DNA of 64,000 nucleotides from contig JACKOD010000002.1 in the NCBI GenBank assembly GCA_024234505.1, positions 434,001-498,000 of the forward strand, in the 5' to 3' direction. Source of the stretch: Hahellaceae bacterium (lineage in GTDB: Bacteria; Pseudomonadota; Gammaproteobacteria; Pseudomonadales; Oleiphilaceae). A model generated the notes under the pieces. It saw only the letters and a list, made by a program, of their open reading frames with translations. It made no database searches and had not been told where the DNA came from. Shown here one piece after another: positions 16,612 to 25,239 of this stretch (positions are counted from its first letter, which is position 1; each line of letters opens with the position of its first letter). A program made the position numbers and the translations under genes.

Positions 16612-18015
16612 ATGACGATACATGCTCCCGAGCAACTTATTGAAGAACTTAAGAAACTGGTGGATGAAGGCAAGGTTCGAACCGATGCCGATTCGCTGGC
16701 AAACTTCGGAAAAGACTGGACAAAAATCTACGAACCCAAGCCATTGGCCATTGTTTTTCCAAAAACAACCGAGCAGGTTCAGGCGATCGTGGCATTTGCC
16801 AATGAACATAAGCTGGGTCTGGTGCCTTCGGGCGGGCGGACGGGCCTGAGTGCCGGTGCGGTGGCCAGCCAGGGTGAAATCGTAGTCTCTTTTGACTACA
16901 TGAACCAGATTCTTGATTTTAATGCAGCCGATAGAACCGTACGTTGCCAGGCCGGTGTTGTGACGCAGCAACTACAAGATTTTGCCGAAGAAAACGGGTT
17001 GTACTATCCGGTGGATTTTGCGTCGGCAGGCTCCAGTCAGCTGGGAGGCAACCTGTCTACCAATGCGGGTGGAATCAAGGTTATCAAATATGGGATGAGT
17101 CGGGATTGGGTCGCAGGCCTCACCGTGGTGACGGGAAAAGGTGATGTGCTCGAGCTGAATAAGGATCTGGAAAAAAACAATACCGGATACGATTTGCGTC
17201 ACTTGTTTATCGGTGCTGAAGGGACACTGGGTTTTATTACCGAAGCCACGATGAAATTGACCCGCAAACCGGACAATTTGACTGTATTGGTACTGGGATT
17301 GAACGACATCACCAATACCATGGATGTGTTACGCACGTTTCAGCAAAGCATGGATCTGACGGCCTATGAGTTTTTCTCGCATCAGGCCATGCAGCATGTG
17401 ATTGCTCATGGGGGCACCAGTGCACCTTTTGACGCTGACGCACCTTATTACGCGTTACTGGAGTTTGAAGCGACCTCGGAACAGAAAATGGATCAGGCGC
17501 TGGAACTCTTTGAAAAATGCGTTGAGGAAGGCTGGGTCGTTGATGGGGTGGTGAGTCAGAGCGAAACCCAGTTGAATAGCCTGTGGCGTTTACGGGAAGG
17601 CATTTCGGAGTCTATCGCGCCCCATACACCCTATAAAAATGATATTTCCGTAGTGGTTTCAAAGGTGCCGGCGTTCCTGACGGAAATTGATGCCGTGGTT
17701 AGAGAGCATTACCCGGATTTCGAAATCATCTGGTTCGGACATATCGGTGATGGAAATTTGCACCTGAACATTCTTAAACCTGCCGCGCTGGCCAAAGAAG
17801 ATTTCTTTAAACAGTGCGAAAAGGTAAACAAATGGGTCTTCGAAATAGTTGAGCGTCATCGCGGCAGTATCTCGGCTGAACATGGCGTGGGACTGGTGAA
17901 AAAGGATTATCTGGAATATACCCGCAGCCCGGTTGAAGTGGCTTACCTTAAGGGGATCAAGCAAGTCTTTGATCCGAATAATGTCATGAATCCGGGAAAG
18001 ATTTTTGATTTGTAA
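16612..18015 (+). CDS. d2hgdh: FAD-linked D-2-hydroxyglutarate dehydrogenase
   Basis: 467-aa flavoprotein of the GlcD/VAO family. The FAD_binding_4 domain includes PSGGRTGLSAGAV and the long ASAGSSQLGGNLSTNAGG segment. The C-terminal FAD-oxidase domain has the metal and substrate residues in WFGHIGDGNLHLNI and SAEHGVGLVKKDYL. The ATG at 16612 is preceded by AGGA; an upstream in-frame codon at 16579 is less likely. The divergent serA neighbour argues for D-2-hydroxyglutarate over D-lactate as substrate, since this pairing is the known Pseudomonas arrangement. A FAH-family gene follows 22 bp downstream. Confidence 0.88.
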   Translation: MTIHAPEQLIEELKKLVDEGKVRTDADSLANFGKDWTKIYEPKPLAIVFPKTTEQVQAIVAFANEHKLGLVPSGGRTGLSAGAVASQGEIVVSFDYMNQILDFNAADRTVRCQAGVVTQQLQDFAEENGLYYPVDFASAGSSQLGGNLSTNAGGIKVIKYGMSRDWVAGLTVVTGKGDVLELNKDLEKNNTGYDLRHLFIGAEGTLGFITEATMKLTRKPDNLTVLVLGLNDITNTMDVLRTFQQSMDLTAYEFFSHQAMQHVIAHGGTSAPFDADAPYYALLEFEATSEQKMDQALELFEKCVEEGWVVDGVVSQSETQLNSLWRLREGISESIAPHTPYKNDISVVVSKVPAFLTEIDAVVREHYPDFEIIWFGHIGDGNLHLNILKPAALAKEDFFKQCEKVNKWVFEIVERHRGSISAEHGVGLVKKDYLEYTRSPVEVAYLKGIKQVFDPNNVMNPGKIFDL

Positions 18016-18037
18016 GTGACTGGGTTGAGGGCGGCCT

Positions 18038-18700
18038 ATGCAGTATCTGCATAAATTTACAGATGGAAGTACGTACCACTTTCCTTTGGGGAAAGTGGTT
18101 TGCGTTGGGCGTAACTATGCCGAGCACGCAAAAGAGCTCAACAATCCGGTGCCGTCTACGCCGATACTCTTTATCAAGCCTGCCACTTCGGTTGTTCCTC
18201 TGACTGATCCTTTGGTGATTCCAGAAGGACAGGGGGCATGTCATTTTGAAACCGAGCTGGCCATTTTGATTGGTGCATCGTTGCGACACGCGACCCATGA
18301 ACAGGTTCGTGATGCAATTGCCGGCGTGGGGCTTGCGTTTGATCTCACCCTGCGCGACCTTCAAAGCACGTTGAAAGAAAAGAGCTTGCCTTGGGAAATT
18401 GCCAAGAGTTTTGACGGTGCCTGCCCATTAAGCGCATTTGTGAAGGCGGCTGAATTGAATCTGGAAAACCCTCTTCACTTTTCAATGAAGGTGGACGGTA
18501 AGTTACAGCAGCAAGGTTCTACCGACGATATGATTACCCCGATCATTCCGTTGATTGCCTATATGTCGCAGCATTTCACCTTACAGGCCGGCGATGTGGT
18601 GTTGACAGGTACGCCGGCAGGCGTCGGGCCTTTGGCGTCGGGAATGACATTAGCCGTCGAGCTTACCGGGCTGTATTCGGCTGAAACGAATGTTCGATAA
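18038..18700 (+). CDS. Fumarylacetoacetate hydrolase family protein (FAHD1/YcgM-like)
   Basis: 220-aa enzyme of the FAH fold. The start KVVCVGRNYAEHAKEL, the metal-binding ExE in HFETELAILIG, the downstream aspartate in FDLTLRDLQ and VVLTGTPAGVGPL near the C terminus are all family hallmarks. Small members act as acylpyruvate hydrolases or oxaloacetate decarboxylases. It probably shares a transcript with the D-2-hydroxyglutarate dehydrogenase, placing it in oxo- or hydroxy-acid clean-up. Substrate not determinable from sequence. Confidence 0.85.
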   Translation: MQYLHKFTDGSTYHFPLGKVVCVGRNYAEHAKELNNPVPSTPILFIKPATSVVPLTDPLVIPEGQGACHFETELAILIGASLRHATHEQVRDAIAGVGLAFDLTLRDLQSTLKEKSLPWEIAKSFDGACPLSAFVKAAELNLENPLHFSMKVDGKLQQQGSTDDMITPIIPLIAYMSQHFTLQAGDVVLTGTPAGVGPLASGMTLAVELTGLYSAETNVR

Positions 18701-18846
18701 GTTTAATTTTAGGGCCATTACGACGTTTAATAGTTTATAGGCACCGGGTATGACTGTCTGGGCATCGACTACATCCGGTGATTGGATAAAAAGAACCGAG
18801 TGTATTCACGGCCAACTTAAAGAGTAATGAAATAAAGAGTAATGAA

Positions 18847-20157
18847 ATGACAAAGAAAACAGTCACATCACGCACAGGACGCATGTTCAAATTGGCCGGT
18901 ATGACTGCCAATGTTGCCGGAAGATACGCTTCGGAGCGTGTAGGGCGACTGTTTTCTGATCCGGAGAAACAATCGGAACGTCTCAGCAAAACCTATGAAA
19001 AAATGGCCGATGAAATTGCGACCACGCTGGGGGAGTTAAAGGGAGCGGTCATGAAAGTGGGGCAGATCGCCTCACAAACTCAGGATTTTTTGCCTAAAGA
19101 GTTTGCGAATGCCTTACAGAAACTACAAAAGGAAGCGCCTCCCGTCGATTTTGCGGTGATTCGTCAGCAGATTTTTGATGAATTGGGGGCGAACCCTGAC
19201 GAAATATTTGCGGGCTTTGAGGAAACACCCTACGCGGCCGCATCCATTGGCCAGGTACACCGGGCGAAAACCAAAGAGGGTCGCGAGGTTATTGTCAAAA
19301 TTCAGTATCCGGGCGTTGATGCTTCTTGTGATGCGGATTTAAAGCAATTAAAGCTTACGCTCAAGCTGGGTGGACTGCTTAAAATTCCCAAGGAAAGTGT
19401 TGATCAGTTATTTGATGAAGTGCGAGCGCGGCTGCACGAAGAGCTGGACTACCAAAATGAAGCGGCCAATTTAGCGAAATTTAAGCAGTTTCATGCCGAT
19501 GATGAGAAAGTACTGATTCCCGACGTGGTGAGCTCCCTCTCCTCACGCCGCATTTTGACTCTGGAGTTATTGGAGGGGGATCACATCAGCAAAGTGACTC
19601 CTGAGCGCTATTCTCGTGAGGTGATCAATCAAATCGGCCATCGCATTTTTACTACGATGGCCGATCAATTATTTAAGTTTCAGTGCATTCATGGTGATCC
19701 GCATGCGGGCAATTTCGCTTTTCGCCCCGATGGAACGCTGATCATGTACGATTTCGGGTGTGTAAAACAGCTCAAACCTGAAGTCGTGTCGGCCTATCGC
19801 GCCGCCTTGATTGCGGGAATTGGAGAGGACTACACGGCATTAGACCGATATTTGATCGACCTCGGCGTCAGAGTAGGGGATAAACCGGCCATTGATGAAG
19901 GGTACTACGCCATGTGGCGGGATATTTTCATTCGTCCGTTTTTGGATAAAAACGACCTGTATGATTTTGCCTCGGCAGACTTGCATAAACGGTTGGCTTC
20001 CAAAGCATCCACTATTTTTAAATATCTCGACTCGTTCAAACCTCCGGTCGAAAGTCTGTTTATTGATCGAATGATTGCCGGGCATTATTGGATGATGAAA
20101 AATCTCGGTGTTCAGGCGGCATTTCGCACTGAATTAGAGCGTTATTTGGCTGTGTAA
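18847..20157 (+). CDS. ABC1/ADCK (UbiB-like) atypical kinase
   Basis: 436-aa member of the ABC1 family, related to UbiB and COQ8, which use ATPase activity to support ubiquinone or lipid metabolism. The family's KxGQ motif is present in GAVMKVGQIASQ (residues 60-71), the alanine-rich loop in YAAASIGQVHRA, the invariant lysine in VIVKIQYPG, and the kinase-like catalytic segment FQCIHGDPHAGNF with MYDFGCVK. No transmembrane tail like that of true UbiB is seen, so it is probably a paralogue. It stands alone between the FAH gene and the HD-GYP gene. Confidence 0.85.
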   Translation: MTKKTVTSRTGRMFKLAGMTANVAGRYASERVGRLFSDPEKQSERLSKTYEKMADEIATTLGELKGAVMKVGQIASQTQDFLPKEFANALQKLQKEAPPVDFAVIRQQIFDELGANPDEIFAGFEETPYAAASIGQVHRAKTKEGREVIVKIQYPGVDASCDADLKQLKLTLKLGGLLKIPKESVDQLFDEVRARLHEELDYQNEAANLAKFKQFHADDEKVLIPDVVSSLSSRRILTLELLEGDHISKVTPERYSREVINQIGHRIFTTMADQLFKFQCIHGDPHAGNFAFRPDGTLIMYDFGCVKQLKPEVVSAYRAALIAGIGEDYTALDRYLIDLGVRVGDKPAIDEGYYAMWRDIFIRPFLDKNDLYDFASADLHKRLASKASTIFKYLDSFKPPVESLFIDRMIAGHYWMMKNLGVQAAFRTELERYLAV

Positions 20158-20284
20158 GCCAGGTCTGTGCCGCGTATGGCAAATGCGCGTACCATGGTAC
20201 CAATATTTTACAATATGTTACATTCGATTTAAGGATTTACGGCTGGCTTTGGCTAAGATATAGCTGTCTGCGCTGGAGCAAGTT

Positions 20285-22285
20285 ATGGGAAAGTCATCAA
20301 ATCCAACTTCATTTAGTCAATTAATCGTTGCTTATGGCAGTGCATTTGCCAAGACCGGTCTGGTGAGTAAGCTTGCCCGAAAAGGTATCAGTTGTATTCA
20401 GGTTGATTCGGTTGAGGCCGTAAAGCAGGCCGGCCCCGTTGTATTGGTGGTCGATGACGAGTTACTGACAGTGCTCGGAAAAAACTGGCTTGAATCCGCG
20501 GATTGTTATTTTGACTGTCTTGCAGAGGACAACCTTGAACTCGCGGCTGATTTTTTTGTGCCTGCGGGTTTTCCTGAAAAAGCGACGTTGAAAAACATTG
20601 AAACTGCGTTAACTCACTGGGTTTTAAAAAAGCAGTTTGGGCAATTGAATCAAGTCCTCGAAAGTAAAGCCGCACATCTATCGCGTCTGGCTGAAATTGG
20701 TACAGCCTTGTCGGCAGAAAAAGATCTTGGGCAGTTGCTGGACAGGATATTACATGAAGGCAGGAAGCTGGCGTGTTGCGATGCAGCTTCGCTCTTTCTG
20801 GTTGACGATTCCAAACCCGATGACCCCCAGTTGGTCTTTAAACTGACCCAGAATGCCTCTATTGATTTTCCCTTCGAAGAACAGCGCTTTCCCCTGAACG
20901 ACCGTTCGATTGTTGGCTATGTTGCCAAGCATGGACTGGAACTCAAGGTTGATGACGCCTACCATCTCCCGGCGGATGCGCCTTATCAGTTTAATCGCTA
21001 CTTTGACGAGACGAATAACTATCGTAGCGTCTCGTTGCTGACCATGCCGATGAAGAATCATCGCGAAGAAGTGATTGGCGTGTTGCAGTTTCTTAATCGC
21101 ACCAGCACATCAGGCGTGTTGTTGACGACGCCTGAGGAAGCGCTCGAGCATGTTATTCCGTTTGATGATGGCATTTGCGTTCTGTTACGCGCCTTGGCGA
21201 GTCAGTCGGCGATCGCCATTGAAAATCGAATTTTGATAGAAAGCATTCGGCGACTTTTTGATGGCTTTGTGCAGGCTTCGGTGGCCGCCATTGAACAGCG
21301 GGATCCCACGACCAGCGGCCACTCGTTCCGGGTGGCTGATTTATCTGAAGGATTGGCGCGTGCTCTGCCTCGATGTGATATCCCCTCATTGCGGAATGCC
21401 GTGCTGGATGATCGCGATATGCGCCAGCTTAAGTATGCCGCATTGCTACATGACTTTGGCAAAGTCGGGGTACGCGAACAGGTCCTGACCAAACCGAAAA
21501 AACTGACCTCGCATCAGTTGGATGTTATCTGTTATCGCATTCGTCTTGCCCAGGAAAGCCTGAAACGTCAGGCGGCAGAAGAAGCACTGAAGTTTTTGCG
21601 CCAGGGATTTGATGAGCAGCATATCAGACAAGTGCAAGAACAGGTTAAGGCGGAAATTGAGCGGTTGGAGCAGTTTTGGTGTCAGGTGCACGAGGCAAAT
21701 GAGCCCAAAGTATTGGCTGAGGCATTGTCTTGTGGACTGGAGGAAATACATGCCTACGAGGCACTGGACTGTCACGGACACCACACACCACTTATCAGCA
21801 CGCCAGAATATCTGGCACTGTCTATTCCTAAGGGAAGTCTTAGTGAAGAGGAGCGTCTGGAAATTCAGTCTCATGTGACGCATACCGAGAATTTCCTGAA
21901 ATTAATTCCCTGGACACCGGATTTAATGGATATCCCCGTGATTGCCGGAGCACACCATGAAAAACTGGATGGTACGGGATATCCTCGCGGGCTGGATAAA
22001 GGCCGGATACCTCTGCCATCACAGATTATGACGGTCTGCGACATTTATGATGCGTTAACTGCCAGTGATCGTCCGTATAAGCCAGCGGTGCCTTTGGAGG
22101 TCGCGTTCAGAATTCTCAACGATGAAGCCCGTCAGGGGTTGTTAAATCCTGATCTGGTGAAGGTATTTATCGATGCGAAAGTGAATGAGGTGGTGATAGG
22201 GCGGGATTATCCGAGCCCAGGAACTCAAACGGCTCAGTTTAGTCACCATGTGTGCGATTTTGACCTGATTGATCATAACCACTAG
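20285..22285 (+). CDS. GAF and HD-GYP domain protein (putative cyclic-di-GMP phosphodiesterase)
   Basis: 666-aa cytosolic signalling protein. An uncharacterised N-terminal segment (1-125) precedes a GAF domain (about 145-320) with FPLNDRSIVGYVAKHG and VIGVLQFLNR. Then come the HD-GYP helices: HSFRVADLSEGLA, LLHDFGKVGVREQVLTKP with the HD pair, and HHEKLDGTGYPRGL with the GYP signature. The HD and GYP motifs are separated by roughly 165 residues, where canonical HD-GYP domains have about 60, because of a helical, charged insertion. All metal-ligand histidines and aspartates I can place are kept, so cyclic-di-GMP hydrolysis is plausible. GGAG precedes the ATG. Confidence 0.88.
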   Translation: MGKSSNPTSFSQLIVAYGSAFAKTGLVSKLARKGISCIQVDSVEAVKQAGPVVLVVDDELLTVLGKNWLESADCYFDCLAEDNLELAADFFVPAGFPEKATLKNIETALTHWVLKKQFGQLNQVLESKAAHLSRLAEIGTALSAEKDLGQLLDRILHEGRKLACCDAASLFLVDDSKPDDPQLVFKLTQNASIDFPFEEQRFPLNDRSIVGYVAKHGLELKVDDAYHLPADAPYQFNRYFDETNNYRSVSLLTMPMKNHREEVIGVLQFLNRTSTSGVLLTTPEEALEHVIPFDDGICVLLRALASQSAIAIENRILIESIRRLFDGFVQASVAAIEQRDPTTSGHSFRVADLSEGLARALPRCDIPSLRNAVLDDRDMRQLKYAALLHDFGKVGVREQVLTKPKKLTSHQLDVICYRIRLAQESLKRQAAEEALKFLRQGFDEQHIRQVQEQVKAEIERLEQFWCQVHEANEPKVLAEALSCGLEEIHAYEALDCHGHHTPLISTPEYLALSIPKGSLSEEERLEIQSHVTHTENFLKLIPWTPDLMDIPVIAGAHHEKLDGTGYPRGLDKGRIPLPSQIMTVCDIYDALTASDRPYKPAVPLEVAFRILNDEARQGLLNPDLVKVFIDAKVNEVVIGRDYPSPGTQTAQFSHHVCDFDLIDHNH

Positions 22286-22302
22286 GGTGTGTTGACGTTT
22301 TG

Positions 22303-22380
22303 TCCTGTAGGCGTCCCGTCCTCGGGGCGCTTTTGGCTGGCGTGGCTCAGCTATCGGGGCGAGGACGCCCCTCGCTACAG
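22303..22380. repeat. REP-like inverted pair, family member 1
   Basis: TGTAGGCGTCCCGTCCTCGG at the left and CGAGGACGCCCCTCGCTACA at the right are inverted relative to each other and separated by about 30 bp. Related copies occur at 38986-39012 and 56812-56908, all intergenic. Confidence 0.65.
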
Positions 22381-22424
22381 CTGCAAACATGAACAGCCTT
22401 GGTTGCGAATTCAGTCAAAAGTTT

Positions 22425-22460
22425 AATAAAAAGGGCAGCCGGTGGGCTGCCCTTTTTATT
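22425..22460. terminator. Strong bidirectional terminator
   Basis: A 16-bp perfect stem (AATAAAAAGGGCAGCC with GGCTGCCCTTTTTATT) with a 4-nt loop. It serves the HD-GYP gene from the left and the small gene at 22507-22671 from the right. Confidence 0.92.
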
Positions 22461-22506
22461 GGGGAGGTTTTGTGGCTGTAGTCGATCATTGGCTGGGTAT
22501 AAAAAC

Positions 22507-22671
22507 CTAAGCCGCCGATGCTGAAGTTGTGTCGTTTTCAACGACAAACTTTACATGTAACGCGTCTTTCGCGTCCATTTCCCATTGCATGGATGCGGAA
22601 CTCAAATTCGAAGACTTGCTTTTGGAGGTTTTACGTTGCAATGTTTTTTTGGATTTGAAAAGAGTAAACAT
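22507..22671 (-). CDS. Small hypothetical protein, 54 aa
   Basis: ATG at 22671 with AAGGA about eight bases upstream, stop at 22507, 47 bp before a strong terminator. The protein starts MFTLFKSKKTLQRKTSKSKS, a very basic first half rich in lysine and serine, followed by a neutral to acidic half ending VVENDTTSASAA. I know no family for it. The ribosome-binding site, the tight 3' terminator and an upstream CRP-type site make it a credible gene, but it has no homology support here. Confidence 0.55.
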   Translation of the reverse strand: MFTLFKSKKTLQRKTSKSKSSNLSSASMQWEMDAKDALHVKFVVENDTTSASAA

Positions 22672-22743
22672 GGCGACAGGTATCCTTACTGAGTGTTACG
22701 GGTGTGTATCTTATGTAAGTAAATGTAGTTGATATGGTCGCTT

Positions 22744-22759
22744 TGTGATATGCGTCACA
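22744..22759. promoter_or_regulatory. CRP/Vfr-type binding site
   Basis: TGTGATATGCGTCACA matches the CRP consensus TGTGA-N6-TCACA exactly. It lies 73 bp upstream of the small 54-aa gene and about 140 bp upstream of the OprI-like lipoprotein gene, between these divergent genes. Confidence 0.65.
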
Positions 22760-22899
22760 CTACACATTTTACAGTTTTTTTCATTTACCTGAGGGCTCGA
22801 CTCGGAATAGAATGGCGCATCTTAAAATTTCTTGGGCAGTTACAGCATTATTGTCTAAACTGCTTCAAGTTGTGTTGTTAACTTGGGGAGCTGGAAAGT

Positions 22900-23211
22900 A
22901 TGAAAAGCAAAATTTTGATGGCAAGTGTTGTTCTATCTGTAGCGTTTGCTTCAGGCTGTGCATCAACAAAAGAAACTCAGGCTAAACTGGACTCTGCAGA
23001 AAGCAGTGCCAAGCAAGCACTGAGCACTGCAAACAGTGCTGCACAAAAGGTTGATGGCGCCGCTTCTCAGGCTGCCAGCGCGCAACAGCGTGCCGATGCG
23101 GCTTATGCAAAAGCAGAAGCTGCCATGCAAGCGGCAGAAGCTGCAATGCAGAAAGCAAATGCGACTGCTGAAAAAGCAGAGCGTATGCTGATGAAAGCAA
23201 GCAGCAAGTAA
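22900..23211 (+). CDS. oprI: OprI/Lpp-like major murein lipoprotein
   Basis: 103-aa lipoprotein. The signal peptide MKSKILMASVVLSVAFASGC ends in a lipobox cysteine. The mature part is a continuous alanine-rich coiled coil (KLDSAESSAKQALSTANSAAQ and later AEAAMQAAEAAMQKANATAEKA), ending MLMKASSK. The last lysine is the position used in OprI/Lpp for covalent attachment to peptidoglycan. It is longer than P. aeruginosa OprI, with an expanded repeat. A possible promoter, TTGGGC at 22832 with CTAAAC at 22855, and a GGGGAG ribosome-binding region precede it; a strong terminator follows. It is expected to be a very abundant transcript. Confidence 0.88.
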   Translation: MKSKILMASVVLSVAFASGCASTKETQAKLDSAESSAKQALSTANSAAQKVDGAASQAASAQQRADAAYAKAEAAMQAAEAAMQKANATAEKAERMLMKASSK

Positions 23212-23281
23212 GTCGAAATGGTATAACAACTGTCTTTGGATGGTGAGCTACAGATTGTCACCGCCCAAACCAGGAAATAAG

Positions 23282-23312
23282 ATGCCTCGGAGCCTTCTCT
23301 GAGGCATTTTTT
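23282..23312 (+). terminator. Terminator of the lipoprotein gene
   Basis: ATGCCTCGGAG with CTCTGAGGCAT forms an 11-bp stem (one G-T pair) with a 4-nt loop, followed by a T run. Confidence 0.88.
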
Positions 23313-23382
23313 GTTTCTGTCTTTCGTATTCTGCAATCAATTCCAACTGCAACGATCTTCTTTCGCTGCGTGTCCCGGCCTG

Positions 23383-23811
23383 TTAAATGACCACTTCTTC
23401 AATTTCACCACTATTGTTCAAATATTGGATGCCACGATAGGTCTTCTCCGTTTTTGACCATTTAGCGTGTGCAATCACAGGAAGCAGTAAATTATTTTCC
23501 TTCAAATAGCGTGTCAGTCGTTCAATCTCCGCGGCTTCCGGTGGTTCGGTGCCATACCAAAATGAATACCAGGCATCCTGCGTCATGATGTTGAACGCTT
23601 CTGCGCCATCATAGAGCCCCCAGGCGGTCGTGCCATTGGAAAAGGTGAACTCGGCCAGCTCCAATTCGAAGATGTCCTCTGAAAAATCAGGGTGGGCATC
23701 GGATACAACATACTCAAAGGCACTATCATCATCTTCAGTCAGGTGATAGCACCAACGCCGGGATTGCAGGTCTTCTACGGTGATATCTTCTATTCGTTTG
23801 CGGTTCTTCAT
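23383..23811 (-). CDS. Hypothetical acidic protein, 142 aa
   Basis: I do not recognise this family. The protein starts MKNRKRIEDITVEDLQSRRWCYHL, is acidic overall (EDDDSAFEYVVSD, HPDFSEDIFELELAEF) and aromatic-rich (WYSFWYGTEPPEAAE), and ends GIQYLNNSGEIEEVVI. It has no signal peptide or membrane segment. The size and acidity resemble immunity proteins of bacterial toxin systems, but no toxin gene is adjacent, so I make no assignment. It lies downstream of the MazG-like gene on the same strand with a 65-bp gap. Confidence 0.65.
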   Translation of the reverse strand: MKNRKRIEDITVEDLQSRRWCYHLTEDDDSAFEYVVSDAHPDFSEDIFELELAEFTFSNGTTAWGLYDGAEAFNIMTQDAWYSFWYGTEPPEAAEIERLTRYLKENNLLLPVIAHAKWSKTEKTYRGIQYLNNSGEIEEVVI

Positions 23812-23875
23812 TTATATTTTGCCCTTTAAGGTATCCAAAGGCCTTGATAGGAAATACTATCGAGTGGTACGAATA

Positions 23876-24241
23876 TCACTCATATTCATTGTATTTTTTG
23901 GCGGAGCCCCGAACTTTGTCTGCCGGATATTTCTGTCTGTTCTTGGCCATTTTCTGGCGGAGTGCCGTATTTAAATCGATATTAAGTTTATCGGCGATGC
24001 GTAGCAGATAGACCATGATGTCGGCCAACTCATCCTGCACGTTGGCCCACTTTTTTGGATCTTTTTCCAATTCGCTGGCCGCGTCGGGCGTTAACCATTG
24101 GAACTCCTGTAATAGCTCACTCGCTTCAACGGTAAGTGCCATGGCCAGATTTTTGGGGTTGTGAAATTGATCCCAATCTCGTTCCAGTGCAAATTCATCA
24201 ATAACTTTTTGCCAGTGAGCAATGTCCAGTGATTCATTCAT
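23876..24241 (-). CDS. MazG-like nucleotide pyrophosphohydrolase
   Basis: 121-aa all-alpha NTP pyrophosphohydrolase of the MazG/dCTPase (RS21-C6-like) group, which removes unwanted (d)NTPs. The metal-binding helices are visible: EASELLQEFQW near residue 40 and DELADIMVYLLRIADKL near 70, giving the ExxE and ExxD pattern. The C terminus is basic (KYPADKVRGSAKKYNEYE). Its start codon overlaps the stop of the upstream L,D-transpeptidase gene by four bases (ATGA), so the two are translationally coupled. Confidence 0.85.
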   Translation of the reverse strand: MNESLDIAHWQKVIDEFALERDWDQFHNPKNLAMALTVEASELLQEFQWLTPDAASELEKDPKKWANVQDELADIMVYLLRIADKLNIDLNTALRQKMAKNRQKYPADKVRGSAKKYNEYE

Positions 24242-25212
24242 GATCGGTTCGTCGCTTGTGTGGTGAGCGTGATCATGCGTTCCGAACTGCTTTTCAGTTC
24301 ACCGATGCGCTGCGGAACACCTAAAGGCGCTTTAACTGCACGACTCACCGCGGCGGGGTCTAACTCTATGGACCCGACTTGTTCTTCCAGCTTGATGATT
24401 TGATTAATGATTTCTATTTCGCGTTTTTGTTGCGTGCCATATCGGTTATTTGGATGCAGTTCCGCGAAAACCTGTCCGGAGGCGACGCCCACTTTAATGC
24501 TTTCGCGAATAAAGAACGTGGGTGTTCCTTTAGGCAGATGTTTGACGAGTTCTGCAATATCCCAGTTGTACATTCGAATACAGCCGGAACTGACTTTCGT
24601 GCCAATACCAAAGGGTTTGTTGGTGCCATGAATAAAATAGCTCGGGATTTCCAGTTGAATGGCAAAATTTCCCAGCGGATTGTCCGGGCCGGCTTTGACA
24701 ATGGTCGGCAAGGTAATGCCTTCTTTCTGATAACGCTCCCGGGTCTCTTTGGTTGGATACCAGTTGGGTTTGGCGACAATGGTTTTGGTCTTGGTGGCTA
24801 CCAACGGTGAAGGCGTTTCATCGCGTCCGATTCCGATGGGATAGGTCTGCACCTTACCTCCTTTGGGAGGAAAGTAGTAAAGACGAAATTCGTCCAGATT
24901 GACCACCAGACCTTTTCTTTTGCTGGGCAAAATATGTTCGGTTGGAATGAGTACCTGGCTTTGTTCGCCGGGTAACCAGGCATCAACTTCGGGGTTGGCT
25001 TGTTTGATAGCAAGAAAACCAACGTTGTGCTGCTCAGCAAGATCGGCCAAGGTGTCCTTCTCGCTGGCTCGGATAACGAGACTGTTGCCCACGAGGTCAC
25101 TGTTGCCATGCAGGAGATAGTCTTTGCTATGCGCTTGAGTTGCCGTCATTGAAAGGGACAGTAACCCGGCAACGAGGAAAATACACTTTTGGACAGCTTT
25201 GAAATCGGACAT
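24238..25212 (-). CDS. L,D-transpeptidase with LysM-like N-terminal domain
   Basis: 324-aa periplasmic enzyme of the ErfK/YbiS/YcfS type. A signal peptide (to about residue 28, TATQAHS) precedes a LysM-like segment (DTLADLAEQHNVGFLAIKQANP) and the YkuD domain, with catalytic HGTNKPFGIGTKVSSGCIRM, where the cysteine is the nucleophile. The last 60 residues are an extra helical tail. Such enzymes anchor Lpp/OprI to peptidoglycan or make 3-3 cross-links. An OprI-like gene about 2 kb away makes the anchoring role attractive, but that is inference. Confidence 0.9.
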   Translation of the reverse strand: MSDFKAVQKCIFLVAGLLSLSMTATQAHSKDYLLHGNSDLVGNSLVIRASEKDTLADLAEQHNVGFLAIKQANPEVDAWLPGEQSQVLIPTEHILPSKRKGLVVNLDEFRLYYFPPKGGKVQTYPIGIGRDETPSPLVATKTKTIVAKPNWYPTKETRERYQKEGITLPTIVKAGPDNPLGNFAIQLEIPSYFIHGTNKPFGIGTKVSSGCIRMYNWDIAELVKHLPKGTPTFFIRESIKVGVASGQVFAELHPNNRYGTQQKREIEIINQIIKLEEQVGSIELDPAAVSRAVKAPLGVPQRIGELKSSSERMITLTTQATNRS

Positions 25213-25239
25213 ATTCGTGATGCTCTTCTAGCCTGACGG

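Noticed and set aside
24379..24810. 143-aa plus-strand ORF
   Set aside because: Antisense to the L,D-transpeptidase catalytic region. No independent support.
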